The notes: generated by a model from the sequence alone, not told the origin. A stretch of DNA of 50,146 nt from an uncultured Neisseriaceae bacterium (GCA_945267035.1 CALYOS010000016.1:1-50146), one strand, 5' to 3'. Numbered from the stretch's first letter, positions 38,559 through 48,522 are shown. A program made the numbers and translations.

Positions 38559-38665
38559 ATTAATTCAACTTTTAGCCCCAATTTTACCTACAACATACAT
38601 CAATGTGATCTGGTTTAACCAGTCAACGCAATAACCCAATTTCACAAACAGGGAGAGTTTGCAAA

Positions 38666-40192
38666 ATGAATAATACCGAAAGTGAAAATCCAATCGATGT
38701 GATTCTTATCGGCGCAGGCATCATGAGTGCCACGCTGGGTACGTTACTCAAAGAACTACAGCCGGACTGGAATATTAAAATTTTTGAACGTTTAGATGGT
38801 GTTGCTCAGGAAAGTTCTGATGCCTGGAATAATGCTGGTACAGGTCATTCCGCTCTGTGTGAGTTGAATTACACACCCGAGCAGGCTGATGGAAGTATTG
38901 ATGTCAGCAAAGCGATCAAAATCATTGAACAGTTCGAGCAATCTAAACAGTTTTGGGCTTCACTTACAGATCAGGGCATGATTGCTGATCCATCGGAATT
39001 TATTCGCAGTGTGCCGCACATGAGTTTTGTGATCGGCAATAAAGACATTGAATTTTTGCGTAAACGTTATGCCGCGCTTCAACAACACAGTCTGTTTAAG
39101 GATATGTGTTTTAGTGAAGATAAAGAGCAGATCGCTAAATGGATACCTTTGATGATGCAGTCACGGCAAAGTGATGAACCACTTGCTGTTACGTATTCTG
39201 AGCTGGGTACGGATGTGAATTATGGTGCATTAACCAGAATCCTGATGAAAAATTTGATTAATCAGGGAGCGGAACTTAATCTTCAACATGAAGTTGTGGA
39301 TTTAAAACGCCATAATCAGCACTGGCAGCTTAGTGTTAAGGATTTACGTACCCACAGTTTGCGCAATGTGCGCGCTCGCTTTGTCTTTATCGGCGCTGGC
39401 GGGGGCTCGCTGAAGTTGTTGCAAAAAAGTCAAATTGAAGAAAGTAAAGGATATGGTGGCTTTCCGGTTTCCGGTGAATGGCTGGTTTGTAAAAATCCGG
39501 ATGTAGTGCGCCAACATAATGCCAAGGTGTATGGCAAAGCTTCTGTGGGTGCGCCACCTATGAGTGTGCCTCATCTGGATAAGCGGGTTATCGATGGTCA
39601 AGATGCATTATTATTCGGACCGTTCGCCGGTTTTACCACCAAATTCCTGAAAAATGGCAATTTTACCGATTTGTTTAAAACGCTGAATATCAATAATATT
39701 TTGCCTATGCTGACCGTTGGCATGCATAACATTAGCTTGGAATATTATTTAATGCAGCAAGTGACCTTAAGCTTTGCCGATCGCATGCAGGAGTTGCGCA
39801 CTTTCTATCCAGAAGCAAAAGATGAAGACTGGCACTTGGATATTGCCGGAAATCGTGTGCAGGTGATTAAAAAAGATGCGCAAAAGGGTGGGGTATTACA
39901 ATTCGGAACTGAGTTGGTGAAATCGGCAGACGGTACTTTAGCGGCGTTGTTGGGCGCCTCTCCAGGAGCTTCTACTTCTGTTTCCATCATGCTGGAACTG
40001 TTACAACACTGCTTTGCTGATCAAGTAGCCAATGAATGGTCGCAGAAGTTATTGCAGTGGATACCGAGTTATGGTCAGAAGTTGGAAAACAATCCTGAGC
40101 TGGTGCAACAAATTCGGCAGTGGACAATTAAATCATTACGTCTACAAAACCCAGCCGAACAACGCTCACCGCAATCTGCAGCCGTTGAGTAA
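38666..40192 (+). CDS. mqo: Malate:quinone oxidoreductase
   Basis: Mqo oxidises malate to oxaloacetate at the membrane and reduces quinone, feeding the respiratory chain in place of NAD-dependent malate dehydrogenase. The 508-residue product has the FAD Rossmann start DVILIGAGIMSATLG (about 11-25), the conserved ERLDGVAQESSDAWNNAGTG (about 41-60), GHSALCELNYTP, GAGGGSLKLLQKS, GYGGFPVSGEWL, PHLDKRVIDG and GPFAGFTTKFLK. The C-terminal segment LLGASPGASTSVSIML is also typical. A GGGAGAG ribosome site precedes the ATG. A perfect FNR-type box is upstream and a terminator follows, so it is a single-gene unit with probable oxygen control. Confidence 0.97.
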   Translation: MNNTESENPIDVILIGAGIMSATLGTLLKELQPDWNIKIFERLDGVAQESSDAWNNAGTGHSALCELNYTPEQADGSIDVSKAIKIIEQFEQSKQFWASLTDQGMIADPSEFIRSVPHMSFVIGNKDIEFLRKRYAALQQHSLFKDMCFSEDKEQIAKWIPLMMQSRQSDEPLAVTYSELGTDVNYGALTRILMKNLINQGAELNLQHEVVDLKRHNQHWQLSVKDLRTHSLRNVRARFVFIGAGGGSLKLLQKSQIEESKGYGGFPVSGEWLVCKNPDVVRQHNAKVYGKASVGAPPMSVPHLDKRVIDGQDALLFGPFAGFTTKFLKNGNFTDLFKTLNINNILPMLTVGMHNISLEYYLMQQVTLSFADRMQELRTFYPEAKDEDWHLDIAGNRVQVIKKDAQKGGVLQFGTELVKSADGTLAALLGASPGASTSVSIMLELLQHCFADQVANEWSQKLLQWIPSYGQKLENNPELVQQIRQWTIKSLRLQNPAEQRSPQSAAVE

Positions 40193-40232
40193 ATCAAAGC
40201 AAGCAGTATTGTGCGGTTGAAAATGTTGAAAC

Positions 40233-40264
40233 AGCCAGATAGTGATTATCTGGCTTGTGTTTTA
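40233..40264 (+). terminator. Terminator of mqo
   Basis: A perfect 9-bp stem AGCCAGATA/TATCTGGCT with a 5-base loop is followed by TGTGTTTTAT, about 40 bases after the mqo stop. Confidence 0.75.
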
Positions 40265-40585
40265 TGGTTGATAACATCCAAATGGTTGCAGAAATGGTCT
40301 TTGTTGACGGTGATGATTTGACCTTTTAGGGTGAGTGGATCAATGAAGCCATGTTAAGCGCAATATTTTGCCCCTATAAAGGGTGGATTATAGTACCAAA
40401 GTTGGTGTCAATATGATCCCAACCATTGTGCTCTGTCTTCAGTAGCTTGAGTTTTAAGGGGTAGCTTAGCCAGTTTGCTTAATCACTTTTATATGCTGTT
40501 GAGACATAGAGGATTGGTGAGAATAAAAATGCTCAACAGGGGGTATGCTATCTTGAGCAAATAACTACATTTTTTCATCATATTC

Positions 40586-40822
40586 TCAGATCAATTTTAG
40601 CTTGAGGATTATCTCTTTTAACAGGTCTTGATCTGCATCTATTTTAATTATTGATGCCATTTTTTCTGTTTCTTCAAGTGAATACGCTAGCGAATAAAAT
40701 AAGTCATTGATAGAAGGTTTGTTGGCGATGAGCCGTGAAAATGCCATGATGTGATGTGTTAATTCAGGTTGTATTCTTATAAAATTTGGGCAGATATCGA
40801 AATGAAATAACGGTAAATTTAT
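40586..40822 (-). pseudogene. In-frame 3' continuation of the lipoprotein gene after a TAG
   Basis: Directly after the TAG of the lipoprotein gene the same minus-strand frame stays open for 78 more codons to a TGA. The translation is gene-like and charged, for example FSRLIANKPSINDLFYSLAY and LEETEKMASIIKIDADQDLL. It has no start codon with a ribosome site; its first ATG leaves 51 codons. Either the lipoprotein gene was once about 247 residues and now has a nonsense codon, or a second gene lost its start. No family is recognised. Confidence 0.45.
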
Positions 40823-41329
40823 CTAGATATAGCCTTTTTTATGCAAACATAGCTGCATTTTTTTCTGAGTTTGGTGGCGATTATTTTCTAAATAATCGAG
40901 CAGAGTATCAGGATATGAAGAATTTTCAGATATAACATCAAACTGAATTTTTAAGCATTCGGAATAATATATATTATCAAGTTTTATTAAATATAAAAAT
41001 GCGATATCACCTTTTTTCAGTTCTGTTGATTTCAATTTTGTTGCGACATTCAGTAATTGATTGTTTGTGATACTGTCTAGAAGGATTTTTATCTTTTTTT
41101 TATCTTTTTTCAGATCCTTATAGTATTGATCAATAATGAAATTATCTGCAACACTATTCCAACTTAGTACAATATTATCTCCAAAATCAATGTGCAGTAT
41201 TTTTTTTGGGTTCTTTGTATTGTCTACTGTTATCGTTTCTCCGTTATTAGACAATTCAGGTGCAGGATTGTTTGCATGACACCCAATAAGAAACAGGCAC
41301 ATATAACACAATAAAATTAAATTTTTCAT
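40823..41329 (-). CDS. Small lipoprotein of unknown function
   Basis: The 168-residue product has a lipoprotein signal peptide with lipobox LFLIGC (Cys17). The mature chain starts with a low-complexity Asn/Pro/Glu linker (HANNPAPELSNNGET), then a lysine-rich mixed domain with YYKDLKKDKKKIKILLDSIT and a C-terminal helix LLDYLENNRHQTQKKMQL. I recognise no family. No strong ribosome site precedes the ATG. The gene is clearly AT-rich, unlike mqo and glnS. Its frame continues for 78 codons past the TAG stop, so the protein may be truncated. Gene remnants lie on both sides on the same strand. Confidence 0.6.
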   Translation of the reverse strand: MKNLILLCYMCLFLIGCHANNPAPELSNNGETITVDNTKNPKKILHIDFGDNIVLSWNSVADNFIIDQYYKDLKKDKKKIKILLDSITNNQLLNVATKLKSTELKKGDIAFLYLIKLDNIYYSECLKIQFDVISENSSYPDTLLDYLENNRHQTQKKMQLCLHKKGYI

Positions 41330-41467
41330 ATTATTGATAAATCAGGTTTCTGGAAAAAAAGAAGGGATTTTATTTGCTCTGTTTTCATCCTAAATTAACG
41401 ATGAGCCATGTGTTCTTTTTTGGTAAAAATGATGCTATCACCTAACACGTCACGACCAAGTGCTCAT

Positions 41468-41815
41468 TTATACCGCCTCTTTATGTCTATAAGTAGGACT
41501 TCCGATAACTCGACCATAGTCATGCTTGAATAATTCAGATGCAAGAAGTTCAGTAGGAGTTGAGTATCTCTCGTCAGCAATACCTTTAAGTTTAAACGTG
41601 ATGTCTCTTATAGCGATTTCGGAGTCTACTACAATAATAGAAATAGTGTCATTAGGGAAAACGGTATTGACTCTGTCAGCAATTGAAGTATCTACTCGTA
41701 TTCCAATAGCACCATTAGGTAAATGGAGAGAGGGTATGGCAACAAAACTGTTTTCCTCATCATAAGTAAATCTGCCAATGATTTTTAGGTTATGCCGGTT
41801 ATGCTCAGCAAAAAA
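41468..41815 (-). pseudogene. Start-less 115-codon coding remnant
   Basis: The minus strand is open for 115 codons, ending TAA at 41468-41470, with convincing coding character: FTYDEENSFVAIPSLHLPNG, AIGIRVDTSIADRVNTVFPN, DTISIIVVDSEIAIRDITF and YSTPTELLASELFKHDYGRV. The frame has no ATG, GTG or TTG start and is preceded by in-frame TGA codons, so normal gene callers skip it. It looks like the 3' part of a gene whose front has been lost or frameshifted. I do not recognise the family. Confidence 0.5.
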
Positions 41816-41899
41816 TCAATCAATTTTGCTTCAATGAATTTGGTTAGTAAGTTTTGATTTAGAACATAAGAAATATCAATTTATAATTAGGATGGGTTT

Positions 41900-42154
41900 T
41901 CAGTTTGAGCAACTTTCATCTGATCCAGCAGGTTTTTCCTTGTTATCGCCAAGCAAATGATTCAATTTTGCCATACTACTAATCAGATAAATAAGCAGTT
42001 ATAGTCGTATGCTGTCGTGGCGATTTGTTAAGCATGCACAATAATAAGAATAATTTTTTGCCTTTTGGCCTCCGGTAATCATTGCTTTTTTATGAGCATT
42101 GACCATGATCGCTACCTCCTCGGTCTGGGTACGAATAGGCAGATTCAAACCCAT
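41900..42154 (-). pseudogene. Short broken frames with a strong ribosome site
   Basis: Two short minus-strand frames precede the 115-codon remnant. The first (41999-42106, 35 residues, MVNAHKKAMITGGQKAKN...) has a textbook AGGAGGT 7 bases before its ATG; its frame is also open upstream to an ATG at 42154. The second (41900-41974, 24 residues) reads MAKLNHLLGDNKEKPAGSDE. The ribosome site suggests a true former gene start. Together with the next remnant they may be one decayed gene. The family is unknown. Confidence 0.4.
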
Positions 42155-42433
42155 GATTTGTAATGGGGTGTTCTACTCAAATAAGGCTAAATGATCTACT
42201 GGTCCAATTTCTTAGCGACAAGAAGATTTGACTTCTGCATCATTCGGTATTCTCTTTGTTTTGTGTTTTTTATTTAATTATCATAGGTGTACGCCTAAAA
42301 AAATTTAACATTAAACTAACATTTTAATTAATTTGTGTTAACATTATTGATGAATATGTCAATATTCAAGCATCTAATCATTTATATATTTAGATATTAC
42401 ATTATATTTTTCTACAACTAATAGGAGTCATTT

Positions 42434-42841
42434 ATGCGTAAGATTTTTTCCTCCATTGTGGTGGCGTTGAGCCTGTGCATATTTAGTGCCAGTGCATTCA
42501 GTGCAGAATTTTATACCAGACGGCACACCACCAAGCGCCATCATGTGGTGCATAAACAAGGTAAAAAAACTCAAAAAACTTATCGTCGTAGTGTCAGAAA
42601 AAAACGGCATTATGCGGTAAAACCGGTCAATAAAAATCGGCATCACTATCGCCGTCAGCACAGTAAACAAAAAAATCACTACGGTATTCACAAGAAAAAT
42701 CGTCAGACCAGCTATCGCCATAAACGTCGCGTGGTTCGCAAAACGCACTATCGTGGTAACAGCCGATACCATTATCGTAGAAGCACCCGCAGTCATTACC
42801 ACCGTGGCTACAGAGTGCATCGTCGTAGCGCGCGATACTAA
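42434..42841 (+). CDS. Exported, extremely basic His/Arg/Lys/Tyr-rich protein
   Basis: The 135-residue precursor has a signal peptide (cleavage near SAFSA|EFY, residue 24). The mature 111 residues contain roughly 25 Arg, 16 His, 15 Lys and 12 Tyr and one acidic residue. There is no cysteine in the mature part and no hydrophobic core, so it is unlikely to fold as a normal globular domain. Short recurring units are visible (RRH, HHY, YRR, KKR, HYHR). Such chains can bind DNA, lipopolysaccharide, polyanions or metals, but no family is recognised. AGGAG lies 7 bases before the ATG and a strong terminator follows, so it is a real, independently transcribed gene. Confidence 0.75.
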   Translation: MRKIFSSIVVALSLCIFSASAFSAEFYTRRHTTKRHHVVHKQGKKTQKTYRRSVRKKRHYAVKPVNKNRHHYRRQHSKQKNHYGIHKKNRQTSYRHKRRVVRKTHYRGNSRYHYRRSTRSHYHRGYRVHRRSARY

Positions 42842-42850
42842 TCATGCTTC

Positions 42851-42885
42851 CTGCCGGCATACAAGTGTAAGCCGGCAGTTTTTTT
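42851..42885 (+). terminator. Terminator of the basic exported protein gene
   Basis: A perfect GC-rich 8-bp stem CTGCCGGC/GCCGGCAG with a 12-base loop is followed by seven Ts, 10 bases after the stop codon. Confidence 0.9.
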
Positions 42886-43468
42886 CAGTGGTAAAGGGTG
42901 ATCAGGAATTGGTCATGTCCGCTTAATGTTGAATTGATAGCAATGGAATATTGTGCTCTTTGTACTTTGCCGCCAATTTGCTGCGAGGTTTGCTGTGGCA
43001 TTGATTGCTCATTCTCAACATGGTCATCATGATGCGATGTGTTGTGGCGGATGGACTCGTTTATAGGGTTATTGGTGCTCTTTTGGCGGCACTAATTGCG
43101 TGGAAATAGGTTGGCTGAAGATTGATTAGGCTTTCTTTCAACATAAATCGCTCAGTAGCCTCTGGTTGTAATCGCAATCTTGGCTATTTTCACGCTGACA
43201 GGGTGGTGATTAGGTACCATTGATCTGTTGGCAGCATCCGGTTGGTTTAATGTTGTGTAGGACTTTTGCTGCGGTGTGTTCTATCGGTGTGGTGCTGTCT
43301 TGGCCATAGGTCGGACGTTGCTGCATTACTGTCCTGTTGGTTGGAAATAGTGTGCACGCTAATGTAAATTATGATTGTTTTTCAGGTATAATTATATTTT
43401 TAATGTTGTTTTCAGACGAGCTGTTTTGATTGTTCAGGCAGGTTGTCTCTATCTCTATCAATATAATT
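42886..43468. other. Intergenic region before glnS
   Basis: About 580 bases that look less AT-rich than the other gaps, with no convincing gene. A 29-codon cysteine-rich frame (42943-43032) has no ribosome site. At 43411-43422, TTCAGACGAGCT reads AGCTCGTCTGAA on the other strand. It shares the CGTCTGAA core of Neisseriaceae DNA uptake sequences but differs at the 5' end. Confidence 0.4.
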
Positions 43469-45157
43469 ATGCTCAGTAAAGATCAGTTTGCGGATAATCA
43501 TTTTATCCGATCTATTATCGAAGACGATTTGCAAAACGGACGTTGTCAGCAAGTGATAACACGTTTTCCGCCGGAACCAAATGGCTATCTACATGTTGGT
43601 CATGCTAAGTCTATTTGTCTAAATTTTGGTCTGGCCTTTATTTATGATGGCTTATGTAATCTGCGCTTTGACGATACCAATCCGGAAAAAGAATCGGATG
43701 AGTATGTGCGGGCGATTAAGGAAGATGTGCAGTGGCTCGGTTTTAAATGGCATGAGGAGCATTTTGCTTCTGATTATTTCGAGCAATTGTATGAATATGC
43801 GTTGGAATTGATTCGTGCTGGCAAGGCGTATGTAGATGATCTGGATGCGGAAGAGATGCGCCAGTATCGAGGTACGTTAACTGAAGCGGGTAAGAATAGT
43901 CCGTATCGGGATCGTTCGGTGGAAGAAAATCTAGATCTGTTTCAGCGAATGCGTGACGGTGAATTTCCAGATGGCAGTAAAACGCTGCGGTTAAAAATTG
44001 ATATGGCCGCCGGTAATATCAATCTGCGTGATCCGGTGATTTACCGTATTCGTCGAGTGCATCATCATCGTACCGGGGATAAATGGGTGATTTATCCGAT
44101 GTATGACTATACGCATGCGATTTCCGATGCGATTGAACAGATTACTCATTCTTTATGTACGCTTGAGTTTGAATCACACCGTCCGTTATATGACTGGGTG
44201 GTAGAAAATATTACGATTGCGCATCAGCCACATCAATATGAGTTTTCTCGTCTGGAACTGCTTTATTCTGTGACATCGAAACGCAAGCTCAATCAGTTGG
44301 TGACGCAGGGGCATGTCAGTGGTTGGGATGATCCACGGATGCCGACAATTTCTGGTATGCGTCGCCGAGGCTATACGCCACAAGGTTTGCGCTTGTTTGC
44401 CAAACGGGTAGGCATTTCCAAAAGTGAAAATGTGGTGGACATGAGTGTGTTGGAGGGAGCGATCCGTGAGGATCTGGAAAATGTGGCTCCACGCATGATT
44501 GCGGTACTCAATCCAATTAAGGTGGAACTGACCAATTTTGATGAGGTGCTCACGCAAAGCCGTACTGCGCCGTTTCATCCACACCACCCTGAAATGGGTG
44601 AGCGTCTTATGCCACTAACGAAAAACATTTATATTGAAGCTGATGATTTCGCGCTTGATCCACCCAAAGGATGGCAAAGACTGACGCCAGGTGGAGAGGT
44701 TCGTCTGCGTTATAGTTATGTGATTAAGTGTGATGAGGTGATTCGCGATGCCTCTGGGCGAGTGGTGCTGCTTAAATGCAGTATCGACCATGAAACTTTG
44801 GGGGCTAAGCCACAAGGACGCAAGGTGAAGGGGGTTATTCACTGGCTTTCCACTGAGCATACGGTACCGGCTACGGTTCGTTTATATGACCGACTGTTTA
44901 CCCAGCCTCGTCCAGATGCGGTACGCGGTGAAGATGGTCAGTATGTTGATTTTGTTGAATTCATTAATCCGGAATCGGTGACGGAAATTGACGCACTGGT
45001 TGAACCGGCTGCGCAAACGTTGGCACCGGAAGCTCGCTATCAGTTTGAACGTCTTGGTTACTTTGTGACTGATCGGTATGACCATACGCCGGAAAATCCG
45101 GTATTTAATCGTACGGTTACGTTGCGTGATACCTGGCAGGCGCAAGCAGATAAGTAG
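43469..45157 (+). CDS. glnS: Glutamine-tRNA ligase
   Basis: GlnS charges tRNA-Gln with glutamine. With the ATG at 43469 the product is 562 residues, starting [20 protein letters not shown], which matches the family start; an upstream TTG at 43430 adds 13 unlikely residues. The class-I signature is [16 protein letters not shown] (about 33-48), and the KMSKS-equivalent is [31 protein letters not shown] and [13 protein letters not shown] are also conserved. The C-terminal anticodon-binding barrels are present ([18 protein letters not shown]). No strong ribosome site is seen. A terminator follows directly. Confidence 0.97.
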   Translation: MLSKDQFADNHFIRSIIEDDLQNGRCQQVITRFPPEPNGYLHVGHAKSICLNFGLAFIYDGLCNLRFDDTNPEKESDEYVRAIKEDVQWLGFKWHEEHFASDYFEQLYEYALELIRAGKAYVDDLDAEEMRQYRGTLTEAGKNSPYRDRSVEENLDLFQRMRDGEFPDGSKTLRLKIDMAAGNINLRDPVIYRIRRVHHHRTGDKWVIYPMYDYTHAISDAIEQITHSLCTLEFESHRPLYDWVVENITIAHQPHQYEFSRLELLYSVTSKRKLNQLVTQGHVSGWDDPRMPTISGMRRRGYTPQGLRLFAKRVGISKSENVVDMSVLEGAIREDLENVAPRMIAVLNPIKVELTNFDEVLTQSRTAPFHPHHPEMGERLMPLTKNIYIEADDFALDPPKGWQRLTPGGEVRLRYSYVIKCDEVIRDASGRVVLLKCSIDHETLGAKPQGRKVKGVIHWLSTEHTVPATVRLYDRLFTQPRPDAVRGEDGQYVDFVEFINPESVTEIDALVEPAAQTLAPEARYQFERLGYFVTDRYDHTPENPVFNRTVTLRDTWQAQADK

Positions 45158-45178
45158 TAATGTGGTTTAATTTTGGAG

Positions 45179-45207
45179 AAGACCGGTTAATTTGTACCGG
45201 TCTTTTT
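45179..45207 (+). terminator. Terminator of glnS
   Basis: A perfect 9-bp stem AAGACCGGT/ACCGGTCTT with an 8-base loop runs into a five-T tract, about 22 bases past the glnS stop. Confidence 0.88.
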
Positions 45208-45291
45208 GTTTTGCGGTAAATTTTGTTCGCGGTTAGCCATCTTGGCTTGTAAAATGTTTTTATGTTGATTAGGTTAAATTGAGGCGGATTG

Positions 45292-47442
45292 ATGCGACTT
45301 TTTCCGGTGCGTACAGGTTATCTGACTAATTTACCCATGCTGATTAGTATGGTGCTGGCGGCGTTATGGGTTTGGTATACGCACAATACGCATGAAAGTA
45401 CGGCGCTGTTTCTGGGCATTATCGCTGGTGGGCTGGTGGATCTGGATGATGGCTTTACCGGCAGATTACGCAATCTGTTTTTTACGTTGATCTATTTTGC
45501 GCTGGCTGCTACGGCAGTGCAGTTAACTTATGGGCGAGCATGGGAATTTTCGCTGTTGATGGTGTGTGCGGCTTTTGGTTTGACGATGGTTGGCGCTGTG
45601 GATATGCGTTACCGCACGATTGCTTTTGGCACTTTGCTGGTGATGCTGTATACGGTTCTGACCTATGCACCACAACTACCATGGTATACCAATCCGCTTA
45701 TGCTGATTTGTGGCACGAGTTTATTCAGTTTATGCACACTGGTGTTGCATGTGCTGTTTCCGGATCGACCGGTGCAGGATAATCTGGCCAATGCGTATGC
45801 GATGCTTTCGGAATATATGTTGATTAAAGCGCGGTTTTTTGATCCGGACGAAGCGGATTTGTTGCCAGAGCAGGAATTTAAGTTGGCGATGCAAAATACG
45901 GCGGTAATCAATGGTTTTAATCAGTGTCGCACGGCTTTGTTTTACCGTTTGCGTCGGCAACAGCGTTATCGGCGCACGGGGGTATTACTGCAATATTATT
46001 TGACCGCGCAGAATATTCATGAACGCATTAGCTCCCGTCATGTGGATTATGCGGCCATGTCGCAGAAGTTGGTGCATTCTGATCTGATTTTTCGTATTCA
46101 ACGCTTAATTGTTTTACAAGCAGAAGCTTGTCAACAGATGAGTTGTTGTTTACATGAAGACCGGCCTTTTGTTTTTGACGCTAAGCTGACTCGGGCTGGG
46201 GAAGGGCTGCAACGTTCGGCTGGTTTGTATGGTGATGAATATGGTGCAGATGATGACACACCCGGCTGGCGGCAACTGATTGCGAATATTTTGGCGATTA
46301 ATGAGCTGCTGCAGTTGCTGGCGCAGGTCAAAAGTGATGCGATCAGTCAGCCGGTAGCAGAAAATACCATTATTGGAATGGATGTAAATCGGTTGCGGGA
46401 TGTGCTGCCGGCATTAAAGATGCATTTTACTTTGCAGTCTACGGTATTGCGACATGCTACCCGATTAGCAATTCTGACTGGGGTAATTTGTCTGATGGTA
46501 GAGGGATTACACTTAAAATTAGGCTACTGGATTTTGCTAACCGGCATTATTGTTTGTCAGCCTAACTATACTGCGACAACCACGCGACTGAAACAACGAA
46601 TAATCGGTACTTTGCTTGGGGTATTGGTGGGATCGGTGATGCCGTTTTTTGTACCTACTCTGGCAGGTAAGTTGGTGATTGTGGTAGTCAGTACGGTATT
46701 GTTTTTTGTGTTTCGTTTTCGCCGTTACAGTTTTTCAACATTTTTTATTACTGTACAGGTGCTGGTTGGTTTTGCCATTATTGGTATTGATACTCAAGGC
46801 ATGATGTTGCCGCGTTTTGTGGATACGATTTTGGGTGCGGTTTTGGCGTGGATGGCGGTATCGTATTTATGGCCGGATTGGCGTTATCTGACATTGGGGC
46901 GGATCGCCAGTCGGGCGTTAAACAGTGATGCAGTCTATTTGCAGCAGGTTGCCCAGCAGTTGTTAAATGGACAGAAAGATGATGTGGTTTATCGCGCCGC
47001 CAGACGCGATGCATATGAGCTGGCAGCTACGCTAAGTAATACGGTGGCAGATATGTCGATGGAGCCACAGCATTACGGACAACGAGTGGATGAGGGTAAA
47101 ACGCTGTTGCAATTGAATTACGTTTTGGTTAGTTGCATTTCGGCTTTGGGGGCACTGCGTAGTCAGGTTGATCGGCTGCGTGCCCAGTTACCGGATACTG
47201 CTATTGAACAATGGAGTAAATTGGCGGCAAATATTGCTTTTTTGATGTCTGAGCCCATGGATTTAGAAAAGTTTGAGCAAAGCTGGATGGAAATTCAATC
47301 TCATCTCGAGCGTAGCCTGCGGGAGAATAGTACTGAAGTGGTTGAACAAGTGTTGTGGCGTCAATTGCAGCGAATTCATAAGCAGTTGCCGTTATACCGC
47401 TACGAACTTTATCCAGCGCAAAGGGACGCGAGCAATTCCTAA
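45292..47442 (+). CDS. yccS: YccS-family FUSC inner-membrane protein
   Basis: The 716-residue protein has the duplicated layout of YccS/YhfK-type proteins in the fusaric-acid-resistance-like (FUSC) superfamily. A first membrane cluster lies at about residues 13-150 and includes TALFLGIIAGGLVDLDDG. A cytoplasmic helical domain follows, then a second cluster at about 395-530 with LKLGYWILLTGIIVCQPNYT, TTTRLKQRIIGTLLGVLVG and FVDTILGAVLAWMAVSYLWP. A long C-terminal helical region ends the chain. Family members are putative efflux components of unproven substrate. The ATG at 45292, after GAGGCGGA, is a better start than the TTG one codon earlier. Confidence 0.88.
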   Translation: MRLFPVRTGYLTNLPMLISMVLAALWVWYTHNTHESTALFLGIIAGGLVDLDDGFTGRLRNLFFTLIYFALAATAVQLTYGRAWEFSLLMVCAAFGLTMVGAVDMRYRTIAFGTLLVMLYTVLTYAPQLPWYTNPLMLICGTSLFSLCTLVLHVLFPDRPVQDNLANAYAMLSEYMLIKARFFDPDEADLLPEQEFKLAMQNTAVINGFNQCRTALFYRLRRQQRYRRTGVLLQYYLTAQNIHERISSRHVDYAAMSQKLVHSDLIFRIQRLIVLQAEACQQMSCCLHEDRPFVFDAKLTRAGEGLQRSAGLYGDEYGADDDTPGWRQLIANILAINELLQLLAQVKSDAISQPVAENTIIGMDVNRLRDVLPALKMHFTLQSTVLRHATRLAILTGVICLMVEGLHLKLGYWILLTGIIVCQPNYTATTTRLKQRIIGTLLGVLVGSVMPFFVPTLAGKLVIVVVSTVLFFVFRFRRYSFSTFFITVQVLVGFAIIGIDTQGMMLPRFVDTILGAVLAWMAVSYLWPDWRYLTLGRIASRALNSDAVYLQQVAQQLLNGQKDDVVYRAARRDAYELAATLSNTVADMSMEPQHYGQRVDEGKTLLQLNYVLVSCISALGALRSQVDRLRAQLPDTAIEQWSKLAANIAFLMSEPMDLEKFEQSWMEIQSHLERSLRENSTEVVEQVLWRQLQRIHKQLPLYRYELYPAQRDASNS

Positions 47443-47949
47443 ACGTGGTGGTTGGTTGAATAATACTATTTTTAAAATATGCGTTAGGACTTTGTGTCAA
47501 TTTTGCTGCTGTCAATGCTTAAATGTTTGGTATTTAAAAAATGATATTTTAAGTATGCTATAGCCTTATTTGAACAATTTATTGGCTAAATGTTCAGGAG
47601 AAATATAGGTTTTTTACTTCAATCTGCTTGGATAAACAATCAGGCAACAAAGAATTGATGGTTTAAAACCGTTTGAATAGCAAATTTAAAATATGGGTAT
47701 TTTTTTGGCTGAAGAAATGGGGGAGAGTGTGGTGTTGTGTTTTAGGATAGGGTGTTTACAAAGTTAAAAGCGAGATTTGACTCAGTGGTTACTAAGATCA
47801 ATTCTGAATAAAATAGCTTAAACTCGCAATTTTTCTTAATAAAAGCACTTATGCAAATAAAATAATTTATCATGCATTTTTTTCTTATTAAAAAGAAAAT
47901 TGAGTTGATAAAAAATTAAATTAATCTTTAGATATAAGGGGTTTAAGTT
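47443..47949. other. AT-rich intergenic region
   Basis: About 500 bases. A plus-strand frame overlaps the end of the FUSC gene to 47563 but is a shadow in its first half. No terminator with stem and T-run, and no gene, was found. Confidence 0.45.
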
Positions 47950-48246
47950 GTGATTATCACGTTGAAGACACACCGACGTAGTTTAAATTCGATCATGGAT
48001 GTACCGTTTCTTGGCGCTTGGATCATGTTTATTTTTGCCTTACTTCCTGCAATTATTTTAATTATGTTCGGTGAATATCTTGGATTTAATGAAGAAATTT
48101 TGAGTAGGGGTATCATACAAATTATTGCTGCTATCTATAATCTCATTTTGTCTTACTTTTTTAACATAAAAATTGGGATTATGTTTATACCTTGTTGGTT
48201 GCTTTTTTTCCTCTTAGGGATATTGAAAATTTTCGGTCTGATTTGA
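47950..48246 (+). CDS. Small membrane protein, unknown function
   Basis: This 98-residue protein has about three hydrophobic segments (residues 20-42, 54-72 and 74-96) with KTHRR near the start, so the N-terminus is probably cytoplasmic. I recognise no family. The predicted GTG start has AAGGGG about 8 bases upstream; an ATG at 47998 (MDVPFLGAWIMF) is an alternative that removes the basic start. The gene is very AT-rich and stands alone, which makes it less certain than its neighbours. Confidence 0.5.
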   Translation: MIITLKTHRRSLNSIMDVPFLGAWIMFIFALLPAIILIMFGEYLGFNEEILSRGIIQIIAAIYNLILSYFFNIKIGIMFIPCWLLFFLLGILKIFGLI

Positions 48247-48522
48247 TTGTTATTGAATTATTTCTATTTTAACTCCCATTCTAGCTGAGCATGGTTAAAC
48301 ATGCTGCTGAAAAATCCTTTAAAAATCAATAGCTGATGCTGCTGTTGCAGCGTTAAATTTTAGGTTAAAAATTAGCATTAATATGTAAATATTTTGCTGT
48401 TGGCCCAGTTTTGTGGCTTGATGTTTGATGTCTCTCTTGATATTGAAGGCTGTTATTGCTGTTTTTTTTATAATGGCTATGGCTTTTATCAGGGTATTTC
48501 AAATGTTAATGATAGGATGATG

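Noticed and set aside
42428-42820. 130-codon minus-strand frame antisense to the His/Arg-rich gene
   Set aside because: It is the mirror of a biased coding sequence; the plus-strand gene has the signal peptide, ribosome site and terminator.
42943-43032. 29-codon cysteine-rich frame (7 Cys) resembling a metallothionein-like peptide
   Set aside because: No ribosome site, no terminator, and short enough to arise by chance in the less AT-rich gap.
48394-48522. N-terminal extension of ProP by up to 43 residues
   Set aside because: The extra residues (with GCYCCFFYNG) are not family-like, the first codon is TTG without a ribosome site, and ProP homology begins later.
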